Part shown: in pieces, positions 6,908 through 14,456 of the stretch
Numbering within the stretch: position 1 is the stretch's first letter
Layout: every line of letters begins with the position of its first letter
From: Lachnospiraceae bacterium
GTDB taxonomy: Bacteria; Bacillota; Clostridia; Lachnospirales; Lachnospiraceae
DNA length: 33,441 bases
Assembly (NCBI GenBank): GCA_017617545.1
Contig: JAFZVZ010000013.1
Location: 1-33,441, forward strand
Direction: 5' to 3'
Position numbers and translations under genes: made by a program
The notes under the pieces: model-generated
What the model saw: only the letters and a program-made list of their open reading frames with translations
The model's database searches: none
What the model was told of the DNA's origin: nothing

Positions 6908-8656
6908 TCAGTGAAGCTTGCACATCTCGCCGCCGACGAAGCCCGAACCGTCCGCTACGGCCTCCTGCTCGTCATAATATTTTTCAAGGCGGGGCTTGGC
7001 CGCCAGGTAGTATCTCTCCAGCTGCGGATCAAACTGCGTTCCCATGCCGCTCATGATGATGCTGTCGGCCTTCTCGAACGACATGCTCTCCTTGTACACG
7101 CGCTTGCTCACGAGTGCGTCGTACACGTCCGCGATCGCCATGATGCGCGCCTCGAGCGGGATCTCCTCGCCCTTGAGGCCTTCAGGGTAGCCGGAGCCGT
7201 CCCAGCGCTCGTGGTGATAGTGGGCCACATTTTCCGCGATCTGATGGAACTCTTCGTCGTCAGTTCCCTCAAGGATCGCATGCACGATGCGCGCGCCCTC
7301 GCTCGCGTGAGCCTTCATCTTCTCGAACTCCTCCGGCTCGAACCGGCCCGGCTTGCGGAGGATCACGTCGTCGACCGCGATCTTGCCCAGATCGTGCATC
7401 GGGGCCGCCTTGATGAGGTTTTTGATAAAGTCATTCGACAGCTGTAGTACGTTGTCTTTCCTGATCTCGTCGGTCAGCATGCGCACGCCCTCGCTCGTGC
7501 GGCGGATGTGACCGCCGGTCGAGTTGTCGCGGCTTTCAACCATGGTTGCCATGCTCACGATCAGCTTGTCATGCATCTCCTCGATGTGCTGCGTCTTCTC
7601 CGCAACCTGCTCCTTGAGCTTGCCGTTGAAGTTGTTCAGAAGCTCGACATATCTCTGGCGCTCGGTGTCGTCCGTGAGGAAGAACTGGTAGCCGCGCTTC
7701 CTCTTGCCCGAATACAGGTAGTTGATCGCCACGAGGTAGATCTTGTCCCCCGCGTGATAGCGGAAATCGCTCTGGTTCTGATCGTGCTCGTACGTGTCCA
7801 GCCAGCGGTTCACGCTCTTCGCGATCGTTGAATCAGCCGGCAGCAGGCGGTCCACGTTGATGTTCTTAAGCTCCGGGAACACCTCGAGCGCCGTCTCGTT
7901 GCAGCCGAGGTAGTGCCGCTTGAAATCGAACGACAGGAAGCCCTTGTCGCCCTTCTGCACGATCGAATCGATGCCGCTGTCGGTGATGTCGTACAGACAC
8001 ACCTGGTGGATGATGATCAGGTACATGGTCTGCGCGAACACATACGCGACCGGCAACAGCTCGATGCGGTCCGTGATGACCGCCCTTCCTCCGTAAAATG
8101 CGAAGATCGCGACCGTCTCCGGTATGAACAGTAGTAAAATGATCTTATTCGGCACACTCTTCTTGCGCACGTAGCTGTACACAAGCGCCGCGAGCCCGAT
8201 CGCGAAATAGATCATGACAAGCGCCACGTACATCGTGTGCAGCGGCCCGTACACCTTGTCAACAAGGCGCGCAGCCCCGTCCTCCTGCACGAACACGCAG
8301 GAGCGGTAGAACCATGTCCTGTCCCCGACCGTCAGTGCGCCGAAGTACACAAGCGTGCTTGCCAAGAACATCGCAAACCGCACCATGCGCGGCAGCGTGA
8401 TCTCACACAGGTTGAGAATGGACAGCGTGATCATCAGCAGCAGGTACGTCCCGCCGAAGTACGTGATCTTGTTGGCTGTGATCGCTTCCTCCAGCACGCT
8501 CGACCTCGCGGTCAGCGCGTTCCCGAGGATCGCGATCGGGATCAGTAAAAAAATCAGCGTGACATGAACATCGAAATGCTTATGCCACGACAGAAAATAC
8601 AGCATCGTCAATACGATCGAAATCGCAAGCAATATCTGATAATACGCAACAACCAT
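6908..8656 (-). CDS. Membrane HD-GYP domain protein, predicted cyclic di-GMP phosphodiesterase
   Basis: A 582-residue protein. Residues 1-about 220 contain about seven hydrophobic segments with an aromatic-rich sensor-like pattern similar to histidine-kinase-type N-terminal membrane domains. Residues about 225-330 resemble a PAS-like fold (FLSFDFKRHYLGCNETALEVFP), and a coiled coil spans about 332-365. The HD-GYP output domain runs from about 370 to 555, with HDLGK at 421-425, HH at 480-481, and the GYP signature in HERWDGSGYPEGLKGEEIP. Known HD-GYP proteins hydrolyse cyclic di-GMP, and both metal-binding and GYP motifs look intact. It should lower cyclic di-GMP in response to a membrane or extracellular signal. 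The ATG at 8656 has GGGAGG 7 bases upstream. It is monocistronic, with its own consensus promoter. Confidence 0.92.
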   Translation of the reverse strand: MVVAYYQILLAISIVLTMLYFLSWHKHFDVHVTLIFLLIPIAILGNALTARSSVLEEAITANKITYFGGTYLLLMITLSILNLCEITLPRMVRFAMFLASTLVYFGALTVGDRTWFYRSCVFVQEDGAARLVDKVYGPLHTMYVALVMIYFAIGLAALVYSYVRKKSVPNKIILLLFIPETVAIFAFYGGRAVITDRIELLPVAYVFAQTMYLIIIHQVCLYDITDSGIDSIVQKGDKGFLSFDFKRHYLGCNETALEVFPELKNINVDRLLPADSTIAKSVNRWLDTYEHDQNQSDFRYHAGDKIYLVAINYLYSGKRKRGYQFFLTDDTERQRYVELLNNFNGKLKEQVAEKTQHIEEMHDKLIVSMATMVESRDNSTGGHIRRTSEGVRMLTDEIRKDNVLQLSNDFIKNLIKAAPMHDLGKIAVDDVILRKPGRFEPEEFEKMKAHASEGARIVHAILEGTDDEEFHQIAENVAHYHHERWDGSGYPEGLKGEEIPLEARIMAIADVYDALVSKRVYKESMSFEKADSIIMSGMGTQFDPQLERYYLAAKPRLEKYYDEQEAVADGSGFVGGEMCKLH

Positions 8657-8670
8657 GCATTGCCTCCCTC

Positions 8671-8692
8671 GCCGGCGTCTGCGTTCGCCGGC
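8671..8692 (-). promoter_or_regulatory. GC-rich hairpin just upstream of the HD-GYP ribosome binding site
   Basis: The arms GCCGGCG and CGCCGGC (7 bp, all G/C) enclose an 8-base loop, and the stem ends one base before the GAGGGAGG ribosome binding site. It could modulate initiation or be a leader stabiliser. It does not contain the conserved core of either known cyclic di-GMP riboswitch class. Confidence 0.4.
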
Positions 8693-8771
8693 CCGTCCTT
8701 CTGCGGACTTTCATTATCCAAAATATACGCGCTCTTATCCCCGCGTACGCGTGCGGGATTTATATGCAGAT

Positions 8772-8800
8772 ATAGTATCATTTCCGCCCTGTAGTGTCAA
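8772..8800 (-). promoter_or_regulatory. Consensus sigma-A promoter of the HD-GYP gene
   Basis: On the minus strand a perfect TTGACA (8795-8800) is followed after 17 bases by TACTAT (8772-8777). Transcription would begin near 8765, giving a leader of about 109 bases. Confidence 0.85.
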
Positions 8801-8862
8801 TGGAACGGCTTGGGCCGGAGGGGCGGGTATGCCGTATAACCCGACATATTTTCCGACTAATT

Positions 8863-8893
8863 ACGCCCGGTCATCGGTGTGATGATCGGGCGT
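8863..8893 (-). terminator. Hairpin terminator after glmS
   Basis: ACGCCCG with an imperfect GTCATC/GATGAT extension pairs around a short loop, 22-53 bases after the glmS stop. The T run (GTTTTG) follows on the plus strand; the minus-strand tail is TAATTAG. It sits between two minus-strand units, so it most likely ends the glmS transcript, perhaps weakly, or works in both directions. Confidence 0.6.
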
Positions 8894-8915
8894 TTTGTAA
8901 TCTTATGAAATTGTG

Positions 8916-10754
8916 TTATTCGACCGTCACGGACTTCGCGAGGTTTCTCGGCTTGTCGATGTCACAGCCGCGGTTGAGCGCTACATAGTACGCGAAGATC
9001 TGAAGAGGCATCACGCCGAGCACGGGCTGCAACAACGGATGCGTCGTGGGGATGATCAGAAGCTCCGTCGCCTGGTCGCGAACCGCCGGCGCGGTCTCCT
9101 CCGTCGCTACGACGATGACGTCCGCGCCGCGGGAGCGAACCTCCACGATGTTGGAGCGCGTCTTCTCAAGAAGCGGCGCATATGTTGCGAGCGCCACGAC
9201 GAGCGTGCCGGGCTCGATTAGCGAGATCGTACCGTGCTTGAGCTCTCCCGCCGCGTACGATTCGGAGTGGATGTAGGAGATCTCCTTGAGCTTCAGGGAG
9301 CCCTCCAGGCCGAGCGCGTAGTCCAGGTTTCTGCCGATGAAGAACACGCTGTTGCGGTTGAAATAGTGCGATGCCGCCTTCTGGCAGATGTCCACGTCGC
9401 CGAGGAGCGATTCGATCTTCTCCGGAAGCTCGGTGATGCCGTCGACCAGCGACTTGTACTCCTCCGCCGGCACGCGTCCGTTCACGTCCGCCATGTAGAT
9501 GCCGAGCATGATGAGAAGTACCATCTGCGTCGTGTATGCCTTCGTGGTCGCGACCGCGATCTCCGGGCCTGCCCACGTGTACAGTACGATGTCGGACTCT
9601 CTCGCGATCGAGCTGCCCATCACGTTGACGATGGAGAGCACCTTCGAACCGCCCTTCTTCGCCTCACGAAGAGCTGCCATCGAGTCGAGCGTCTCACCGG
9701 ACTGGCTGATGACGATCACAAGCGTGTCCTCGCCGAGCAGCGGCTCGCTGTAGCGGAATTCCGACGCGAGATACGCATCAACGGGGATGCGCAGCAGCTT
9801 CTCGAGGACGTATTTGCCGACCATGCCGACGTGGTATGCCGAGCCGCAGGCCACGATGTTGATCTTGCGAAGTCCCTTCAGAAGCTCGGTCGCTCCCTCA
9901 AGCTCCGGCAGCACGATGCGGCCGTCCTGAAGTCTCGGGGATACGGTCTTGCGGACCGCCTCGCCCTGCTCCATGATCTCCTTGAGCATGAAGTGCGCGT
10001 AACCGCCCTTCTCGGCGGCGCTCACGTCCCAGTCCACCGTGTGCTTTTCCTTGTCGATCGGAGCGCGCTCACGGTCGTAGATCTGTACATTTTCCGCTGT
10101 GAGAACCGCGACCTCGCCGTCCTCCATGTATGTCACGGTTCGCGTGTGCGCCAGAAGCGCCGTCACGTCCGACGCGATGAAGTTGCCGTCCTCGCCGTAG
10201 CCGATCAGAAGCGGCGCGTCCTTGCGGGCCGCGATCATCTGGCCCGGCACATCACGGCACAGAATGCCCATCGCGTACGCGCCCTGGATACGCCCCAGAA
10301 CCGCGTATACCGCGTTCATCAGATTGCCGAGCTTGCGGTAGTAATATTCCATCAGCTGCGCGATGACCTCAGTGTCGGTCTCCGACGCAAAATGAATTCC
10401 CTTTCTCTCGAGCGATGCCCGGATCTCCAGGTAGTTCTCGATGATGCCGTTATGCACGACGGCGATCTTGCCGTCCGCTCCGACATGCGGATGCGCGTTC
10501 GTATCGTTCGGCTCGCCGTGGGTTGCCCAGCGCGTGTGTCCGATGCCGATCTCGCCCTTCAGCGGCTCCTGCTTCGAGAGCTGCTCTCTGAGGACCGAGA
10601 GGCGTCCCTTGGTCTTCACGACCTGGAGCTCATTGTCCGGCGAGACGACCGCAACTCCGGCCGAATCGTAGCCGCGGTACTCAAGTCTCTCCAATCCGTC
10701 CAGGAGAATGGGTACCGCCTCCGAATGTCCCGCATAACCGATAATACCACACAT
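8916..10754 (-). CDS. glmS: Glutamine--fructose-6-phosphate aminotransferase (isomerizing)
   Basis: This enzyme makes glucosamine-6-phosphate from fructose-6-phosphate and glutamine, the first committed step to UDP-GlcNAc for peptidoglycan and other envelope sugars. At 612 residues it has the normal length. It begins with MCGIIGY, so the catalytic Cys2 of the class II glutamine amidotransferase domain is exposed after Met removal. HTRWATHGEPNDTNAHPH and the SETDTEVIAQLM block follow, and then two SIS sugar-isomerase domains with IVACGSAYHVG, SQSGETLDSMAALR, and SLKLKEISYIHSESYAAGELKHG. The C-terminus DIDKPRNLAKSVTVE is the canonical substrate-closing tail. It lies 35 bases after an XRE regulator and appears to depend on that gene's promoter. 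The gap is far too short for a glmS ribozyme. Confidence 0.98.
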   Translation of the reverse strand: MCGIIGYAGHSEAVPILLDGLERLEYRGYDSAGVAVVSPDNELQVVKTKGRLSVLREQLSKQEPLKGEIGIGHTRWATHGEPNDTNAHPHVGADGKIAVVHNGIIENYLEIRASLERKGIHFASETDTEVIAQLMEYYYRKLGNLMNAVYAVLGRIQGAYAMGILCRDVPGQMIAARKDAPLLIGYGEDGNFIASDVTALLAHTRTVTYMEDGEVAVLTAENVQIYDRERAPIDKEKHTVDWDVSAAEKGGYAHFMLKEIMEQGEAVRKTVSPRLQDGRIVLPELEGATELLKGLRKINIVACGSAYHVGMVGKYVLEKLLRIPVDAYLASEFRYSEPLLGEDTLVIVISQSGETLDSMAALREAKKGGSKVLSIVNVMGSSIARESDIVLYTWAGPEIAVATTKAYTTQMVLLIMLGIYMADVNGRVPAEEYKSLVDGITELPEKIESLLGDVDICQKAASHYFNRNSVFFIGRNLDYALGLEGSLKLKEISYIHSESYAAGELKHGTISLIEPGTLVVALATYAPLLEKTRSNIVEVRSRGADVIVVATEETAPAVRDQATELLIIPTTHPLLQPVLGVMPLQIFAYYVALNRGCDIDKPRNLAKSVTVE

Positions 10755-10789
10755 AGAAATGTACTTCCTTTCCCTTTATATCTTCGTGA

Positions 10790-11314
10790 TCAGCTGTTTC
10801 TCACGATCTCTTCGTTGATCTCCGTCGCTACCGAAGCGAGCACCATCTCAAGGTACTTCTGCGGCTCCGGGTAGGTGTTCCGGCGGATCTTGAACTCATC
10901 CAGAAGGCCGATCAGACGGCGGATCTGATCCTTGAACTTATTCAGCACGAGCATCGTTCCGATCGCCTCGTTCTGATCGTAGTGGATCATCACGCCCGCC
11001 GTGTAGCTCTCGTAGTACGAGATCACGCCGAGGCTCCAAAGCGTGTAGACGGCGTAGACAATTCTCTTTCCTTCGTCAGGCTCATCGTTGACCTGCACCG
11101 CTTTCTCGCCGTAATACAGGCGCTCAATGCTCACGCCGAGGCTTCGCGAGATCTTGGCAACCGTCGTCAGGTTGGGGATCTTCTTCGAATTCTCGTACGC
11201 GCTCAGCGTCGTGTTCGAAATTCCGCACAGCTCCGCAAGCTTCTCCTGCGAGTAGCGTCTCTTCTGCCGCACTTCACGGATGTTTGAGCCGATGTTGTCT
11301 TCGTATGTACTCAT
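10790..11314 (-). CDS. XRE-family transcriptional regulator upstream of glmS
   Basis: A 174-residue protein with an N-terminal lambda-repressor-like helix-turn-helix at about residues 9-65 (IREVRQKRRYSQEKLAELCGISNTTLSAYEN and the usual KIPNLTTVAKISRSLGVSIERL continuation). The C-terminal 100 residues are helical, with no recognised ligand domain. The segment YAVYTLWSLGVISYYE and the following charged helices could form a dimer or effector domain. The ATG has GGAAGGAG upstream. It is first in a two-gene unit with glmS and has a consensus promoter, so it may control its own operon and with it amino-sugar synthesis (inference). Target and effector are unknown. Confidence 0.9.
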   Translation of the reverse strand: MSTYEDNIGSNIREVRQKRRYSQEKLAELCGISNTTLSAYENSKKIPNLTTVAKISRSLGVSIERLYYGEKAVQVNDEPDEGKRIVYAVYTLWSLGVISYYESYTAGVMIHYDQNEAIGTMLVLNKFKDQIRRLIGLLDEFKIRRNTYPEPQKYLEMVLASVATEINEEIVRNS

Positions 11315-11410
11315 ATTCCTCTCCTTCCGAGGTGATGCCGACCTTTTGTCTCAACTTATCGTTTAAATTATTAAGCTTTCGTATAACTGTATTAAACCTT
11401 CGTTGCACAT

Positions 11411-11439
11411 ATTATACTGCATTTATCGGCAAATTGCAA
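11411..11439 (-). promoter_or_regulatory. Sigma-A promoter of the XRE regulator-glmS operon
   Basis: TTGCAA (11434-11439) and TATAAT (11411-11416) are separated by 17 bases on the minus strand. The leader is about 90 bases and contains separated GTTTAA and TTAAAC arms (between 11360 and 11400) that could be an operator, though this is weak evidence. Confidence 0.85.
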
Positions 11440-11519
11440 TATTTTTCTGTGAGGACACGGATTTATCACCGATTTTCCACGTTCGCCGGAGGCGCCCCCT
11501 CGGATCCCTCAGAGCATCA

Positions 11520-11555
11520 AAAAAGAGCACCCTGCTTTCGCAAAATGCTCTTTTT
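11520..11555 (-). terminator. Terminator of the cell-envelope operon
   Basis: Perfect 10-bp arms AAAAAGAGCA and TGCTCTTTTT flank a 16-base loop. The A run on one side and T run on the other make it suitable in both directions. It lies 62 bases after the last gene of the operon (stop at 11617) and just upstream of the promoter for the next operon. Confidence 0.85.
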
Positions 11556-11616
11556 GTTTCTCATAAATTGTTTCGCGTTGCCTGACCACTCCCCCCTATC
11601 GGTTCGCCGGTCGCGG

Positions 11617-13020
11617 TCACTTCATCGCGTCCGCCGTCGCGTAGAAGAAATGTCCCTTTGTCTCCACGAGGATGCCGATCACCGCTGCCTCGGTCGTGCC
11701 CTCCGGCAGATACGCGGAGAAGCCGTTGTCGCCGCCCTCCTCCGTGCCGAGCAGCTCTCTCTCGTACGCGTTGAACGCCTCGTAAAATGCGTTGTGCCCG
11801 TCCTGATTGACTACTACGTAAACCTGATAGCTGTCTCCCAGCCATTCCGCGTCGATCCAGCCGTATGCGTGCAGCATGCCGTTCGACGCCTCAAACTCCA
11901 GGTGATCCGCCGCGTCGCTCATATCCACGGCATCGAGCATTTCCGGCTCAGCCACGGGCGCTTCCATAAGCGGCGCTTTCTCCACCAGGTTGATCAGGTT
12001 TCTCTCGACGATCTCCAGAATGACCGTGTCCGCGTTCAAGCGCTTCACCGAGCTCATGCGGTACGGCACCGCGCGCTGGAACTCCGCCTTCGAGAACCCT
12101 TCCGCAAAATACCGCCACGACGTGTTACCGAACGAATCGCGGAACATCAGCAGGTTGCCCTCTCCCGCGCCGCCGAGCGTCTCGATCACGAGAGCCTCGT
12201 CGAAGACCATGTCGCCCTTCGTTGTGAACGTGTATGTGATATTGGGGTACGTCTGCGCGTCATCGTCCGCGGCGTCCGGATAGATCATATTCGCCAGGTC
12301 GGCATCCCAGTCGTTCCGCTCCGTGAAGGTCACGTCCTCAAAGCGGTCGTGCTCCGTCGTCAGGCTGTCCAGGATCGTGCGGTACGCGAGCATCGCGCCC
12401 TCGTACGTCCAGTGCGAATCGCGCGGCTGGTACAGCACCTTGTCCTCCATGCGGAACGCCATCGTCAGATCGGCGTATTTTACGCCGTATTCGTACAGCG
12501 CCGTCGTCAGCGCCTCGAGGTTGCTCTTCCCCTTCGCCTGCGCGTAGCGCGCGGGCATGTTGTCCGCGTAGAGCGTATTCTTGTTGGGCGCAACCGTGAA
12601 CACGAACTCGGCGCCGTTGTCCCGGCAATACGTCTGCAGCATCGAGAGGATCTGCGCCGCGTTGTCGATGTTGCGGTCGCTCATCGTGCGCACGTGGCAG
12701 TAATCGTCCTCCGTGTCCGCGTAGTACAGCCAACCGTTCTTCCCAAGGATCACGGACGTCTCCGCGGATTCGCCGAAGAGCGTCTCCTTCATCGCCGTCT
12801 GCGCCTTCACGAGGAAGGACCGGCCGCCCATGTGGTCCGAGAACCACGCGTCAAACTGCGTAAAATACTGTGTATTCAGTTTTCCCTCTTCGACTGCCTT
12901 CGGAAACTCGGCGCTCTCGCGTTTCTCCGACGCAGACGTGTCCTGTGACATGCCTACGGTGATCAGCGGCACCAGGCATACCAGCAGGTAGATCACGATG
13001 AATGCCAGTTTCTTCTTCAT
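11617..13020 (-). CDS. DHHW/AlgJ-AlgX-like SGNH protein, partner of the MBOAT acyltransferase
   Basis: A 467-residue exported protein with an N-terminal signal anchor (residues 5-24). It carries the SDHMGGR motif at 61-67, the DSHW motif at 201-204 and a Ser-containing FRDSFGN block with Ser296, matching the Asp/His and Ser positions of the SGNH-like catalytic triad in AlgX and AlgJ. In those systems this protein moves an acetyl group, delivered across the membrane by an MBOAT protein, onto an extracellular polysaccharide. A C-terminal domain (about 355-467) without catalytic motifs may bind the acceptor. It starts 8 bases after the MBOAT stop codon and ends the operon. The acceptor (wall glycan, teichoic acid or capsule) cannot be told from sequence. 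Confidence 0.88.
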   Translation of the reverse strand: MKKKLAFIVIYLLVCLVPLITVGMSQDTSASEKRESAEFPKAVEEGKLNTQYFTQFDAWFSDHMGGRSFLVKAQTAMKETLFGESAETSVILGKNGWLYYADTEDDYCHVRTMSDRNIDNAAQILSMLQTYCRDNGAEFVFTVAPNKNTLYADNMPARYAQAKGKSNLEALTTALYEYGVKYADLTMAFRMEDKVLYQPRDSHWTYEGAMLAYRTILDSLTTEHDRFEDVTFTERNDWDADLANMIYPDAADDDAQTYPNITYTFTTKGDMVFDEALVIETLGGAGEGNLLMFRDSFGNTSWRYFAEGFSKAEFQRAVPYRMSSVKRLNADTVILEIVERNLINLVEKAPLMEAPVAEPEMLDAVDMSDAADHLEFEASNGMLHAYGWIDAEWLGDSYQVYVVVNQDGHNAFYEAFNAYERELLGTEEGGDNGFSAYLPEGTTEAAVIGILVETKGHFFYATADAMK

Positions 13021-13028
13021 ACAGTCTC

Positions 13029-14438
13029 CTAGAATCTAAAGTAAATGAACGGGTTATAACTCTCCGCCGCAAGCGCCATCAGCGCGAGCACGAGGATCGC
13101 CATCGAAAGCGCCATCGAAGCGAATTCACCGAGCGAGCGACCGCTGCTCTTCTCCTGAATGCGCAGGGCCATTTTCCGCGGAAGCGGTGTACAGCCGACA
13201 AATGCGCACAGCATGACGACGATCACGTACGGCGACAGGATTGCCGCTGTCTTCACCATCCCGAAGCCCGTGCCGGCCCCGAAGCCGAACATCGCGGCGA
13301 TCATGGTTCCCGCCTGCGACAGCGTGTCCGCGCGGAACACGACAAAGCCGATCGTCACCATGAGAAGCGCGTAGATGTGGTTAAATACCTTCCAGCCGCG
13401 GTGCACGGGGATCCACTCCTTCTCCTCGGCCATCTGCAGCGTGCCGTGGAACAGGCCCCACACGAGGAATGTCCAGTTCGCGCCGTGCCAGAAACCGGTG
13501 CAGAAGAACACGATGTACTTGTTGAGGATCGTGCGCGCCTTGCCCTTGCGGTTGCCGCCGAGCGGGATATACAGGTAATCGCGGAACCACGTCGACAGCG
13601 AGATGTGCCAGCGGCGCCAGAACTCGCGAATGCTGTCCGCGATGTACGGATAGTTAAAGTTCTCCTGAAAATGGAACCCGAACATCCGCCCAAGGCCGAT
13701 GGCCATGTCAGAGTAGCCCGAGAAGTCGAAATAGATCTGCATCAGGTACGCGATCGCCGCCACCCACGACGCCAGCAGGCCGATGTAGGACTTCGGCATG
13801 GCAAATACAGCGTCCGCGACGTACGCCATCGTGTTCGCGATCAGCACCTTCTTGCCGAGGCCGATGCTGAAGCGCGTGAGGCCGCTGAAGATGTCGTCCA
13901 CGGTCGCGTTGCGAGTGCGGATCTCATTTTCAATATCATGATACTTGACGATCGGTCCCGCGATCAGTTGCGGGAAGAACGAGACATAGAGAAGCAGGCG
14001 GAAGAAGTTTCGCTGTACCTCCGCCTTGCCGCGATACACGTCGATCACGTACGACAGTGCCTGGAATGTGTAAAATGAGATACCGATCGGCAGCGACAGC
14101 TTCGGCACCGGAAGCGCCGATTTCGCCGGCAGAACGCTGTTTAGGGACGTCACGAAGAAGCCCGCGTACTTGAACACGAACAACAGTCCGATGTTCACGA
14201 TCACGGCCATGGTCAGCACGCCCTTCTTGCGCTCCCCGGCCACACCGAGGCCGAACAGGTAGTTGAATATGACGGAAACAAGCAGCAGGATGACATAGAC
14301 AGGCTCCCCGTAAGCATAGAACAGTATGCTCGCGAGGATCAGCGCCGCGTTCCTTGCTCTGCCGTTCGGAAGAACCGCGTGCAGCAGGAACACGATCGGA
14401 AAGAAAATGCACAAAAATGTCACCGAGCTGAAAACCAT
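13029..14438 (-). CDS. MBOAT-family O-acyltransferase (AlgI/DltB type)
   Basis: A 469-residue polytopic membrane protein with about 11 hydrophobic segments. The family core is complete: FPQLIAGPIVKYHDI, YFDFSGYSDMAIGLG, FNYPY, REFWRRWHISLSTWFRDYLYIPLGGNRKG, and the catalytic His318 in FWHGANWTFLVWGLFHG. MBOAT enzymes of this type load an acyl group, normally acetyl from acetyl-CoA, and pass it through the membrane to an extracellular transferase; the gene at 11617-13020 is the obvious partner. The start is the ATG at 14438, with GGAGG at proper spacing. The TTG just before it is too near that site. The gene follows the transglutaminase gene by 18 bases. Confidence 0.95.
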   Translation of the reverse strand: MVFSSVTFLCIFFPIVFLLHAVLPNGRARNAALILASILFYAYGEPVYVILLLVSVIFNYLFGLGVAGERKKGVLTMAVIVNIGLLFVFKYAGFFVTSLNSVLPAKSALPVPKLSLPIGISFYTFQALSYVIDVYRGKAEVQRNFFRLLLYVSFFPQLIAGPIVKYHDIENEIRTRNATVDDIFSGLTRFSIGLGKKVLIANTMAYVADAVFAMPKSYIGLLASWVAAIAYLMQIYFDFSGYSDMAIGLGRMFGFHFQENFNYPYIADSIREFWRRWHISLSTWFRDYLYIPLGGNRKGKARTILNKYIVFFCTGFWHGANWTFLVWGLFHGTLQMAEEKEWIPVHRGWKVFNHIYALLMVTIGFVVFRADTLSQAGTMIAAMFGFGAGTGFGMVKTAAILSPYVIVVMLCAFVGCTPLPRKMALRIQEKSSGRSLGEFASMALSMAILVLALMALAAESYNPFIYFRF

Positions 14439-14456
14439 CAAAACCTCCGAATGCCT

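Noticed and set aside
8657-8770. Cyclic di-GMP riboswitch in the HD-GYP leader
   Set aside because: The conserved GEMM core and its tetraloop receptor are not visible; only a simple hairpin is present.
10755-10789. Possible glmS ribozyme upstream of glmS
   Set aside because: The gap is 35 bases, much too short for the ribozyme, and I could not see its conserved core in the leader of the preceding gene either.
9234-10874. A plus-strand open frame of about 546 codons opposite glmS
   Set aside because: It mirrors glmS codons and the composition is that of an antisense shadow.
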